Origin: Gambelia wislizenii
Lineage: Eukaryota > Chordata > Lepidosauria > Squamata > Crotaphytidae
Assembly (NCBI GenBank): GCA_030847615.1
Contig: JAUMIR010000005.1
Span: forward strand, 239,544,645 to 239,608,644
Length of the DNA: 64,000 nucleotides
Reading direction: 5' to 3'
Part shown: in pieces, positions 10,803 to 21,680 of the stretch
Numbering within the stretch: position 1 is the stretch's first letter
Layout: every line of letters starts with the position of its first letter
Notes under the pieces: model-generated
Seen by the model: only the letters and a program-made list of their open reading frames with translations
The model's database searches: none
What the model was told of the DNA's origin: nothing
Position numbers and translations under genes: made by a program

Positions 10803-11580
10803 ATGATCATCTCCTCAGATGCCAAGATTGACAAAGAGATCGATCACAGATTAGCAAAGGCATATAGTGCATTTGGAAGACTCCACAAAAGAGTCTGGAG
10901 CAATAAACACCTGAGGCAAAGCACAAAAATCAGTGTGTATAGAGCCATCGTACTGTCTATCCTCCTTTATGGATCTGAAACATGGGTCACCTATCGCCAC
11001 CACCTACGACTCCTCGAGCGCTTTCATCAGCGCTGTCTACGCACAATCCTAAATATACACTGGACTGACTATGTGATGAATGTTGCTGTCCTTGAACAAG
11101 CAGGGATCACCAGCATTGAGGCCATGATATTGAGAACACAGCTGCGCTGGGCAGGGCACGTTTCTAGGATGGAGGACCATCGCCTCCCAAAAATACTACT
11201 CTACGGTGAACTCGCCACGGGTCAGCGTAAGAGGGGCGCTCCAAAAAAGTGATACAAAGACTCCCTGAAACAACATCTCAGGCTCGGCCAAATTGATCAC
11301 CAACAGTGGTCCGCCCTGGCCTCACATCGGGAGGCATGGAGACGCACTATCCACAATGCTGCAGCCTTATTTGAGAACTCACGACGAACAAGTCTTGAAG
11401 AGAAACGACAACGCAGAAAGAATCACAACCCAAAAACATCACCCAAGGAGACCTTCTGCTGTGCTTTTTGCAACCGGACTTGTTTATCTCGGATTGGCCT
11501 TTTTAGTCATCAGCGCACTTTAGAAAACATCATCCTTTTCCCCTTTGTCCATAAAACTGGTCACCTCGTTCTCATGGCAC
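10803..11580 (+). pseudogene. Non-LTR retrotransposon RT C-terminus plus zinc-finger tail
   Basis: The frame opens with KIDKEIDHRLAKAYSAFGRL, then SILLYGSETW, a RWAGHVSRM block and RGAPKK, all typical of the post-catalytic region of LINE reverse transcriptases. The frame is open for 149 codons to a TGA at 11250-11252. It then continues in the same frame through YKDSLKQHL and WSALASHREAWRRT to a Cys-rich finger (CNRTCLSRIGLFSHQR) around 11466-11515. The TGA sits where related elements have arginine, so it is probably a CGA-to-TGA change. The last finger cysteine is not seen. The catalytic RT core and endonuclease are missing. I cannot name the clade with certainty. Confidence 0.7.
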
Positions 11581-11582
11581 TT

Positions 11583-11690
11583 CACTCATGCATCTGCAGA
11601 AGTAGACTTAAATCTACGAAAGCTTATGCTACCAACTTCTTTCAGTTAGTCTCAAAGGTGTTACAAGATCCCTTTGCATACTGATCCAGA
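11583..11690 (+). mobile_element. Penelope-like tail with hammerhead-like core
   Basis: Contains 'catgcatctgcagaagtag', a perfect 5-bp helix (GTAGA 11602-11606 with TCTAC 11613-11617), GAAA at 11618-11621 and 'gcttatgct'. It ends with 'gttagtctcaaaggtgtt'. GCAT (11590-11593) and ATGC (11626-11629) flank the core and are complementary. The core reads CTGCAGA in place of CTGANGA, a change expected to kill cleavage. It lies directly after the LINE remnant, either as a separate insertion or as the LINE's own borrowed tail. Confidence 0.6.
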
Positions 11691-12136
11691 GCTATGTCTT
11701 TGAATTCTATACACAAAGAGTGGGTTTTTTTCCGGGTGGTGGTGGTGGCAATGCACAGCACTCATACCCTACTGACAGTAGCATAAGCAAAGATGCACAT
11801 TTGGGACCACTGTATATTTGTAGCATATTAAAGTCCACACAGTAGGGTGTGAATATACATTGCCCATACACACTGCCTCTGTGCATTGCACATCACGAGT
11901 GCACAATGGATCAGCCCCATATCTTGATCATTTATTAATACAGGTTGTAATATGCCGATATTCCGTATAGAGCTTGTGTAACGTAACTCCATTAGTGGAT
12001 GTTTACATTATGCTGAAGTGATATAGGATCTTGGGCAATGAATTGAAAGCATTTTGAAGAAAACACATCAATAAAAAGAGAATAGTCACCACTCATAAAA
12101 ACCCCTTTCTTGGCAACCTGTCAATTACTAATAACT
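11691..12136. other. Unassigned stretch
   Basis: No coding or named repeat evidence. A (GGT)n-like run lies at about 11736-11750. Confidence 0.4.
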
Positions 12137-12730
12137 GGGGAGATTATCAGACAGGAACAAAAAAAGCGTTCTTGTCCCACAATCTCCACTCCTGCCCCTG
12201 TCCTGTCCCAGTCCCGCCACAATCACCTTCCCCACTGCACTTACCTCCTCTCCAGTTAACAAGACAGCCCAGGAGTGAAAGGCTCTAATGGAGCTTGGTT
12301 CACTTCCTGGATTAAAATCCCGCAGATTCTCGTGAGAAGATGCAAGTGCGGGGAATTCAAAAATAAAAATAAAAGTAACATAAAAAAGTGACAGCAAGTA
12401 CAAAAACACACTTTAAAATGTCCAAGTAACCTGGGGAGGGTCATAAAAAGTGTGTCACTTACCTGGATGTCCTGATCTCACCTGGAAGTGTTCTGGCAGG
12501 GACCTCCCATTGACGCTGGCATCTCACCAGCATAACGGGGGCACCTTATCACACACAGGCAAATCTGGAACACAAATGGAACAGCTTCTTGTGTCAATAA
12601 AAAGCAGTGCTGGCAGAACAGGAGCACAATGGGTGCATAATGAGGGGGGGAATAACGTTGTCTGAAAAGGGAGCCCTTTTGCGATATCCTGGCATTGCTG
12701 TAACACCACTTTTGACACGCCTGACACCAC
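12137..12730. mobile_element. MITE family M2 copy 1 (about 590 bp)
   Basis: The left end is GGGGAGATTATCAGACAGG. The right end near 12730 is a degraded inverted counterpart. It is collinear, in opposite orientation, with copies at 21104-21680 and 47632-48216. Shared marks are the 'ggggcaccttat' block, 'gtgtgtcacttacctgga', 'cacactttaaaatgt' and 'ctcctctccagtt'. There is no coding capacity. The superfamily is unknown. Confidence 0.7.
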
Positions 12731-14649
12731 TTTTGACACTCCCAAGCCTGCCAGTGGAAAGTCAGCTTGGAGAGAGCCAACCTAGCTTCCCTTTGGAAGA
12801 GAATTATACAGCTTGGGAGTCATCACCAAGAAAACCATTTCTCATCTGCCAACTAAATACACCTCTTAGGGTGGCAGCATCAAGAGAACCCCCTCTGAAT
12901 ATCTCAGAGCCCAGGAAGGGTTATACAGGAGAATACATTCCATCAAACAACCCGGATCCTAGCAAGAGCTTTTGTCTTCCTGGGTAGTTATTTCACCTAC
13001 ATGTTCCCATTGTGTAATGGTTTTCACTAAATTACATTTGACCTGTGTAGACCTGTTCTCACCTTAATGGTCCACCCATTCCTTCAAGAACAAAAAGTCA
13101 GTGGAAAGTACACTGCAGAAGTGACCTATGCACTTGAGTACAAAATAAGATTCACGTTCCTGACTGGCTGTACATATAGACACCACTCCTCCCTCGCAAA
13201 TCAAAGGTCATGGTCAAAAACTTTGCTCTGCTTCTTCCCTGCCCCATGGCTCAACAAGGATACCACAAAGGAGACTTCTAATCTAGACAGGCAACTCAAT
13301 TAAAATCCTCTTTCCTTGATAAATGTACATGTGATTAGTACTCATTGGGATAGCTGTCCTTCAGGCTAAGTTGAAAGAAAAGAAACGTTGTCTGATTATT
13401 GATGGGGAGGACACACAGCTAGGCTGATGAATATCTTTTTCTTTGATAACAAGATCTGAAAAGGGGAGTGAGAAGGGAGAAGGTGTTGGGGATCAGAAAT
13501 ACAAAACTGGGAAGATCTAGAGGACTGTAACCATACCCCTTGCACTCAACACAGGGCTTGTGGTAGGCTTACATCATTTGACCCTATGTCAGGATGAGCA
13601 ACTTGGCAAGGGTTGGGGACCACATTATCCCCCCCCCATGGGTCCTTGAAGGGTCATACCCACCCACCATGTTTTTGCCATATTTATGCCTGCGCCCAGT
13701 CTGTTTTATGCTCACAAAAAGGTATTTTTTTAAAAAAAAATGGTGAAGTAAACCAGAAGTCAGTTTCCTGAAGGAGCACAAGTTTAGTATTCCCCCCCTC
13801 CAAAAAAAATTCTGGGTGATTGGTAGTCCCTGAGTGCCTCAAAAATGGCCTTAGAGCAGATTTTCAAAAGACCTGGTCTTTTTGCACTTGCTCAGAAATG
13901 AAAAATTTCACACTAGGATGCCCTGATATTTTGAGACCTCCTAACATCTCAAGGGTGGGGGAAATATGTGATTATTCTTTATACTCCTAGTTACCATTAT
14001 TGTTCCACAGTCTCAGGAATACTTACATACTGTTATAGTTAGTTTTTTTTTTTAAAAGAAAAACAATGTCTTTCCATTTCTTAAAAGTAATTAGAATGGT
14101 TACATTTTTGTTTGCCTGAAAAAACGCAAGACACCTGAATGCTACAGTCTTCTGGCCTAGGGTAGAAAACATGCTTTGCTCCTATTTACCTCATTGTCAC
14201 ATTAATGCCCACAACAGAGCACAAGGCAGCAGCATGAGGTACAGAATGAGCCAGTATTTGAACCATGTCCTATTCCTCCATCCCATTTAGTCAGACACAT
14301 CACTGTAACTGTAAAGGTAACTAGAAGTTATAATTACAGCAGAAAAGGTGTAACATCATCCCTCATAACATTGCAATCATAATTAAGTTATACCTTCAAT
14401 AGTGGCAAAAATAAGTTAATCCCAATTAACTAGTTACCCATAACTACTTATATCTGCACTCTGGAGGGGTACCATCTCATCTTTTCTGGCTTACTGTATT
14501 TGACAGCTTTCTTTGCTTGTTTTGCAGTGACTGGTCTCTCTGTGACTTCCTCATTTAGCTAGATTTGGGAGGATGGAACACAGGGTAAATCCCTACCTGA
14601 CAGCCTCCTATATGCTCCAGGCTGAGCATTTGCTATGGTTTCGAGCGAT
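12731..14649. other. Unassigned stretch
   Basis: No named gene or repeat. Homopolymer runs occur at 13630 (C), 13727 (A), 13795 (C) and 14043 (T). 14300-14450 is rich in TTAACTAGTTA-type short palindromes. A chance frame at 12607-12987 overlaps the end of the MITE and resembles no protein I know. Confidence 0.5.
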
Positions 14650-15161
14650 CGTTACCTGTGCTGACACCCCCACCCTTCCAATAATTCAATTGGATATATT
14701 TCCCTTCCAATAATTCAATTGGATATATTTCATACATCGGCTTATTTACTGATGCTCCATGAGGTTAGCAATAGACTCGGACATCCCCAGAAATAGGGAC
14801 TGAGCCAAGGTTTGCTCAAAGCCTAAAGAAGAGGTCTTTCTGAATTCCCAAAAAGACATGCCCGGGTAGCAATTATACAACACCTAACCCTTGGACGGGT
14901 AGTTGGGGTGGAATGTTCTCCTGGACGCACCTGGAAGTGAGTCATTCACTAATTAATTTAAGCGGCTGGAACGCTCATTACCTTGCCAACTGGTTTTCTT
15001 TCGCACCCCTCAACAACAGAAGGTTGCCTGACACCCATCAGTCTTAATGTCTCAGCCATTAGCGATCATTAATGTAGCTGGAGCTTCCATTGTCTAACTG
15101 TGTGAAACTCCATCTAATGTTGTATTCCACTCATAAATACCCCTTAAGGGTAAATATCTGA

Positions 15162-15169
15162 TATAAATA
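15162..15169 (+). promoter_or_regulatory. LTR TATA box
   Basis: TATAAATA lies in the first third-to-half of the LTR and is conserved at the equivalent place in copy 2 (about 60410). It would position transcription start about 30 bp downstream in the source provirus. Present activity is unknown. Confidence 0.5.
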
Positions 15170-15415
15170 TCACCCCAAAACACAAAGTGTTCACAAAGCT
15201 TCCTGCATCTCATCACTCTGTCTGTCTGCTGTGTAACCCTCAGAGCTCTGTCTGAGTATCTCCTGCTACAAAAATCTCTGCTTCTCGGACAGATACAGTA
15301 TAGCTCACCATTCTGAACTCTATTCCTTTATCCCAATACTTCCTACTTTCTTCAATATCCTTTTGTGATTGCTTGAAGCCTGAGTGTTGGCATGAATGCG
15401 TCCAAGATTATTTTC

Positions 15416-15421
15416 AATAAA
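15416..15421 (+). terminator. LTR polyadenylation signal
   Basis: AATAAA in the context 'ttttcaataaaaacc' is conserved in copy 2 at 60666-60671. In the source element it would end the R region. Confidence 0.55.
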
Positions 15422-15602
15422 AACCATTTTATTTTATTTTGTGGCTGTGAGTCTTATCAATTAGTACTGGTACACATAGATCAAAAAATCTTGCAGTTAT
15501 CTGGTCTCTTCTCTTGCTGCCATATTGAGCTATTTAAAATTCCTCATATAAATATTTATACACAAGTGGGTTCCTTCTGTGTCCCCCACAATTCAGGTAA
15601 CA

Positions 15603-16215
15603 CCCTGGCCTCAAAATAGCATTTTCACAATACACTGCCATGGAAGTTCTACAAACAGAGTGCTTGTCAACCTCTGGTCTTTTATACTTCCTAAAAAGAC
15701 AACATTTTATTCACATACACCGGCCCACATATGAAAAGCATTGTTTTCACATATCTGTTAGAAGACAATCAATGACTGTCAGTTGAATTGTCACCTTTCA
15801 GAGAGACAAACATTGTACCTTGGCCAGACATTCTTAGAAGGTTTGACCCCATTCATCATACCCTCCTTATTATGGCAGACCAGTGGTTCCACGCAGGAGC
15901 TGATGAATACAAATCAGCTTATAGCATGACAACATTCTCCTTGGAAAATCTTTGGAGGTAAAGCAAAACCAAACCCAACCCTGTAACTCAGTTATTCTGT
16001 GTTTAACAGTGCTGCTCCATTTTTGTAACAGCTGCACCTACTCCCTAGAATCCTTAATTGAGAAGGTATTAGATACTCCAGCACACTTCTTGCTATGATG
16101 GAAAATCTTTCAGAATGGCCATTTCACTCCATTGTTTGGTCACATTGGCATGTCTCATGGAATCTTTCTCTTTCATTCTCCTCATGGTGCTTGTTTGCCT
16201 CAGTGTGTCTGTGCT
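15603..16215. other. Unassigned stretch
   Basis: No named repeat, gene or strong structure seen. Confidence 0.4.
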
Positions 16216-16458
16216 CATGCCCCACTCAAGGGGGGGCTGGCAGGGCTCTAGCTTGGGGGCCCAGGATTATGAGGGGCTCCCGGCCTGATATTATTGTAAG
16301 TTTTTATTATGTAAATCCATTTAGTTTTCTAAAATAATTATAAATATTACTTTGGAGTCATAATTTAAACTGACTTATTTTAATTTTTATCCTAAATCTT
16401 CTAGGGGGCCTGTCAAAGATACTGGCCTGGAGGCCTACTTCAGGATGTGGGGGCCATG
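16216..16458. mobile_element. hAT-type MITE with 8-bp target duplication
   Basis: Ends read CATGCCCCACTC and GTGGGGGCCATG. The flanks TCTGTGCT (16208-16215) and TCTGTGCG (16459-16466) agree at 7 of 8 bases, an 8-bp target duplication as made by hAT transposases. The body matches 49712-49999 closely ('gggctggcagggctctag', 'gtttttattatgtaaa', 'aactgacttattttaattt'). It is non-coding. Confidence 0.8.
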
Positions 16459-16630
16459 TCTGTGCGTAAGTTTGTGTGCATGAGAAAATAAGAGAATGAA
16501 CAGAAAAATAATGGCCAGAGTCCTGTTGGTGCCGCATACTTGTGCATATTCCTTTATGCACATAGTTGTACTTTTTTGTGCAATGGACATATTCAGTTAA
16601 TGGTTGCTGGATGGAGCTCCACAAATGTAA

Positions 16631-16990
16631 CTGGTTATGACCTAAAAAGCCCTATACAGCTTAAGTCCAGGCTCTCTGACAGATTGTATCTCCCCATATG
16701 AGCCTGCCTGGACCCTGTCGCCCCCCCCCTCCAGATAAGCTTTTAGAAATGAAGGTTTTAAAGGAAAGGACTGTAAAAGCTGTATTGTTTTAAAATGTAC
16801 TGTTTAACTTTTTAAATCTTTTAAAATATGTGTGATTTAACTATGGTTAATAGTTTAACTTGGTTTTCAATGTTGACTTTTTGTACTTTTTGGATTTCAA
16901 TCCTTTTAGTGCGTACACTGCCTTGATTTGTCGTCTTGGGGAAAAGACAAGATGTAACTCACAATAACAACAAGAGCAATAACAACAATC
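16631..16990 (+). mobile_element. L2-type LINE 3' end with internal deletion
   Basis: 'ggttatgacctaaaaagccc' (the VMTYKAL-like motif) opens the fragment. 'gattgtatctccccatatga' corresponds to the DRLSPYE-like segment. The block around AFS...LWN is missing, so the copy jumps to the 3' UTR and ends with 'gtcttggggaaaagacaag' and an (AAC)n-type tail at about 16963-16990. Confidence 0.6.
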
Positions 16991-17020
16991 ACTGCACATG
17001 AGTTTAAATCCTATTAGAAT

Positions 17021-17091
17021 CATAGAGTTGGAAGAGACCATGAAGGCCATCCAGTCCAACCCCCTGCCACTATTGTTATCCTGGACTAGGG
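17021..17091 (-). mobile_element. CR1 LINE 3' end fragment
   Basis: 'atcatagagttggaagagac' followed by 'gccatccagtccaaccccct' is the reverse complement of the CR1 3' terminus. It includes the ATTCTATGA-type end unit in minus orientation. Confidence 0.75.
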
Positions 17092-17987
17092 TAGAACTAT
17101 GGAATCAATGTACTGTATATATCAACTCACCAGTCAACAATTGATTGGGACTAACCAACAGGATTTCAGCCATGCAGCTGGATATTGAAGGTCGTTCGAT
17201 GGGCAGGGCATTTTTAAAGAAGTTGTTAATGGGTATATATCCTCCCATTGAAAAGATTTGTGAACAGAAATTTCACTATGCACTATCCTGACATTCGGGT
17301 TGTATTTAAAGTATTTTTCTTAAAAAGTAGGGAGGAAATCAATACAGAACTGCAAATACATTTACAATTATTAACATCCTAGCAATTTTTACTATGCTGC
17401 CAAACACCAGAAAATTAAAAGAAGAAAACTCTCTAGAATTCTTATTAAAACTTAGAAAATTTTGCTAAAAAACACAAATGATTTGGTAATGCAAAAGGTA
17501 TATATTTGCAGTAACTTGTGGAAGGCATTGAAACAGGAATGGAAACCACACACTTCACTGATTAAATTGTATGTGTATGTTGCTCTCCACTGGGTGTCCT
17601 AAAGCTAGGATTGGGTGTCCATTTAGGCACACAACTATTACTTTAAAAATGCCTTGCAGATGGTGCAGAACTATTCATGAGTGTCTTCAATGTACCACTT
17701 GATTCATTGGGACTGTGGAAACAGCCTCTGTGTGCAGAGAAAATAAGCAGGGAAAATAAGCAGGCACACTAGTAGATACACAATTGCTTGCATGATGTTG
17801 GTATTCAGCAGGACAATGGGGTAATATAGCCATGGTGCAACTACATGAGCATAGATTAATATAACACAAGAACAATGTGGGGTCTTGGCAACCAAGGGTA
17901 TATGGGAAGAGGATAATGGATGAATGAGGTTCAGTACCTGCTTATATATCTGTGTACACACCTGGATGGATGGATGGATGACATGTG

Positions 17988-18001
17988 TATGTGTTGTGTG
18001 T

Positions 18002-18033
<32 letters not shown>
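17988..18033. repeat. Compound (TG)n(AG)n microsatellite
   Basis: Alternating TG/TATG runs pass into (GA)n at about 18015-18032. Confidence 0.8.
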
Positions 18034-19998
18034 TGATAGATGAATGTGAGTGTGCATGTGTGAGAACCTTCTCAGTTTAGGATACGTTCTATGCAAAATT
18101 TACATATAGGTTTTTGCACAGAAAATAGCCTTTTCTGCACACAAGAATAATAATAGATAAAGACTTTCTCACATCAGGATCAAAATGGCTAAAATTACTT
18201 GTTGCTTTCTTCAAGAAGAAAGTTAGTGAAGAATTAGATCCCTAGTTCCACATGAGACAGACATGTCTAACCACTTCTGTAGGGGAATTTACACATGCAT
18301 AAGGCACTCCACACGATTCCAGCTATTCTGTTTTATAATGTGTTTTATCTTTTGTTTAGTTAAATCAACAAATGATGTAAAACCATGGTACCATAACCAA
18401 GTGTGGAAGAAAAGGAAAGGTAAGAAATGGGAGGAGTGAGATAGCACCTCTATATGCACAGTCAAGTAAATACACAAGTCCTACAGACAAACAAGCAATC
18501 TGCCCTGAACGACTCCTTGCAGCTGCATTTTTGCTGTACCATTTTGTATTCCATAAGCATCTTGGAATCATTTGTCAGCCAGAAAAATACAGCTTAAAAG
18601 CCTTTCTCTTAACAATATATCTCATTTGGGGGATCATCTTCAACACAAATGAAATTGTCTTCACATAAGATAATAAATATTTTTTATATAAAAAAACCAA
18701 ATATAATAATATAAAATATTAACTGTAATGTTCTGTTAGCTAATAAACTGCAACTATTTCACCTTACCATGTCTAATGCCACTTAATGCCACCTAAGCCC
18801 TATTCAGGTGTTTGGTAAGGATGTGTACCTCAAATATAGTTGAAATCCACACTGCTTCCCTCCTTCATTGCTTTCTAGTAACAAAAGTGATGTGTCTGAA
18901 GGGAAGAGCCTGTGTTATCTGTGGAGGCTCCCCATAAGATTCAGAAAATGGCAAAAAGTAGAGTTCCAGCTGGCATAGTGAACCTCTATGAATACAATTC
19001 ATGAATTCAGACATGGAACTTTTGCATGAGGAAAATGGTGATAGAGGCAGCAGGGTTAGTACACTCCTTTCCTCACAAGTGGAGGCTTGAGCAGGGCTAA
19101 GCTTCATTTGAATGTACAGAACTAGCAGTATAGCCATGGTGGGGTCATTTTTCTAAGTGACTCAGAAGCAGACCCAGTGGTAGTTGTGCCATGTGTGAAT
19201 ATCATTAATTTGGATAAATTACAAGAGACAAGCCAAAGATGCATTTTAGTCAATCTAGTTGTTAGTTTTGTGAAATCTGGCAAGGGGTACAGAAAACAAG
19301 ACCTCAAAGGACACAGCATAATTCACAGATCCTTATGTTTTTGACTGCACAGCCCAGAAATGGCAAGCCCCTCACCTCAGATGGGTGGATATGCCACACT
19401 AGACATGAGCCAAATATTATAGAGAAAAACTTTTTTGATTAGAAATGCAATGGTTTTAGAAGATGCCAACTGCTTCACAGTGGATTGATTTTGCTCACAT
19501 TTTTGTGCCATTTTGTGTGTCATTTTCCCATTGCTTGTTTGTGTACTCCATATACCTATCTGAAAGAGTTTTTTCATGATACAATAAAAGAATGAGGCCA
19601 AGAAGTATGGCCCTCTCTCTGATCAACCTTTGGACATCATCACAAAGCCAAATCTGCTGGGTTACATGCCTTTATTGTGAATTGAAATTACACTGATGGC
19701 AAACTGGCCTGCCCTCATTCTGAACCACTGGATGATCTTAGAGGACTCTTCTTTTACATCCCTATGATAGCACTGGATTTTCCCTAAATGACTCACTACA
19801 GTGGAGTAATGTTAATGTCATTGCACTGGTCCTGCAAGAATTATGGAGATAATGTATGTGACGTGCAGTAGATAAATACTAGACAGAAAGATAATCATAG
19901 TAAATTTGCTTTATGATGGTCCAAGAATCTTTGTTGTAATTTCCAAAATACAATTTATATCCAAATGTTACATTTTGTACTAGCATAAACAGATTATT

Positions 19999-20130
19999 TT
20001 AATGCTCACAACCACTTAGAAATAGTTAATGGCTATGGAGGATAATGAGTTCCTGCTAACCCTTTAATGCTCACAACCACATAGAAACAGTTACTGGCCA
20101 TGAGGGATCATGAATCTTTGTCAGGTATCC
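19999..20130. repeat. Diverged tandem duplication, about 66-bp unit
   Basis: 'aatgctcacaaccac(t/a)ta' followed by 'gaaa(t/c)agtta(a/c)tggc' occurs at about 19999 and again at about 20066. The two units differ at roughly one base in five. Confidence 0.65.
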
Positions 20131-20999
20131 CAATCTCAGGTCTTGTTTACAAATAGAGATAATATAATGATATAAACACAAGGAGGTGCAAGGAAGGAAC
20201 CCTTAAAACTACTATCATTCCAGATCTCTGCATAACTAGTGAGAAGTGCTCTTCTAGTATAACTCAATAGACATTTTAAAAAAAAAAATCTATAGCACTA
20301 CTGGAGAAGATGCATAGCAGAAAGCTAGAATAAGAAGCGTTGGGAAGTTTAGGTAGTTTGACTTAAATATGGAGAAGAGGCAGTGGTTGGAAATGAGAAG
20401 ACACAAGAATGCAGATGGAAGATGTTGATGAAAACAACCCAAGCAGGAGGAGAAATTATTTTCCTTCACCCTTTCTTTTCCTTTTCTTTTTTTTCACCCT
20501 TTCAAGTGACACAATAAAGATTTTTCCTTAAGAGATGCTCGGCTGATTACAGTTGGCAAAATACCCTCTTTAAGATTTCTAAAGTTTCTACACACTTTTC
20601 AACTACACTTTAGCCAGAAGCTATAAAGTTCCTTCTTCTTTTCATATGGAGGAGGAAAGAGTAAGATTCTTTAGAGCTGAATCAATATGCAGGGAATCAC
20701 TAATTGCTCACTGAATCTATGAGCAGAGAGTCACCAGTTGTTCATTGTTCACTGGAAATCAAAGAAATTTAAAAGGCAAAATGTTGGATACTGAGGAGAG
20801 CCTGGGAAGATAACAGGACTACAGAGCTTGAATTAAGATATGAAAATTGGATTAATGTAATTTTATTTTCACTGGACCGTCCTGAAAATGGACAACATAG
20901 GACCCTGAGGAATGGATGGATGCTGAAGATGGAGAAAGTGCAGGAGGGACAGATGAGAAGATTCAAAGGATGGGGAATCTTTGGTCATGTATTGGACAA

Positions 21000-21085
21000 A
21001 AATGCCCATAATACCTTTCCAGTTCTCTCCCACAGGAGACTAGATTGGTCCCCTCCCTGCTCTCCTTCTGCTGGCAGATAATGGA
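21000..21085 (+). mobile_element. L2 LINE fragment
   Basis: 'ccagttctctcccacaggag' and 'cctgctctccttctgctggc' match the LWNSLPREA ... LLSF segment of the L2 3' ORF seen at 7560 and 62500. Both ends are lost. Confidence 0.5.
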
Positions 21086-21103
21086 GATTGGCAGATGCCT
21101 TAA

Positions 21104-21680
21104 ATATGATATGACAATGACGCCAGGAGATTGTGAAAGGGCATCCCTTTCACATGACGTTATTCACAGGTTGTCATGCTCCCCTGATGCTCCTTTTAAT
21201 TCACATACTAAGCCATGAATAGATTGCACGTTCCATTCCTGTCACAGAATGACAGGTGAGTGAAAAGGTGCCCCATTATGCTGCCACGATGCCAGCGTCA
21301 GTGAGAGGTCCTTGCCAAACACTTCTGGGTGCAATCGGGAGATCCATGTAAGTGACACACTTTTTTGTACCCTCCCTGTGTTACTTGTAAACTTTTAAGT
21401 ATGTTTAGGTGCTTGGTTTTATTTTTAAAGTGTATTTTTTTGTTTTTTAATTTGAATTTCCCGCACGCTCGTCCTCTTGTAAGAACAGCCCGGGATTTCA
21501 ACAAGGAAGTGAATGCACCTCCGTGAGAATGCCATTCACTCCTAGGCTGCCAGGCGGAGGGAACGACATGGCAAAGATGTCTGAAACTTTTGGTTCTCAT
21601 GCCAGGACGGGGTGAGGAGGGGGTCGGGAGAGGAGATAGCAAGATGGGGATGCTATTTTTGTCCCTGTCTGATAATCTCC
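21104..21680. mobile_element. MITE family M2 copy 2
   Basis: Collinear with 47632-48216. Shared landmarks are 'ggtgccccattatgctg', 'gtaagtgacacactttttt', 'gcctaggctgcca'-like and the right end GTCTGATAATCTCC. The left end is degraded. It is non-coding. Confidence 0.7.

Larger units (their letters stand above)
14650..15602 (+). mobile_element. Solo LTR of an endogenous retrovirus-like element, copy 1
   Basis: Comparison with 59909-60848 sets the boundaries: similarity begins at (T/C)GTTACCTG and ends at CAGGTAACA, a 9-bp terminal inverted repeat with TG...CA ends (the first T is C here). A TATA box (TATAAATA) is at about 15162-15169 and AATAAA at 15416-15421, which would give a U3 of roughly 540 bp. 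A 29-bp unit starting 'cccttccaataattcaatt' is tandemly duplicated at 14673-14701 and 14702-14730; copy 2 lacks this. No gag, pol or env is next to it, so internal recombination has probably removed the provirus. Bases flanking the ends do not form a duplication. Confidence 0.7.
17092..20999. other. Long unassigned stretch
   Basis: About 3.9 kb with no named repeat and no exon-like open frame. It holds a microsatellite at about 17988-18033, an AT-rich block at 18660-18735, and a diverged tandem duplication at 19999-20130. It is the quietest part of the window with respect to transposons and could be old unique sequence. Confidence 0.5.

Noticed and set aside
14300..14450. Cluster of TTAACTAGTTA-like palindromes as a possible operator or origin
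   Set aside because: Short AT-rich palindromes are common by chance in this composition; no repeat spacing or second copy supports function.
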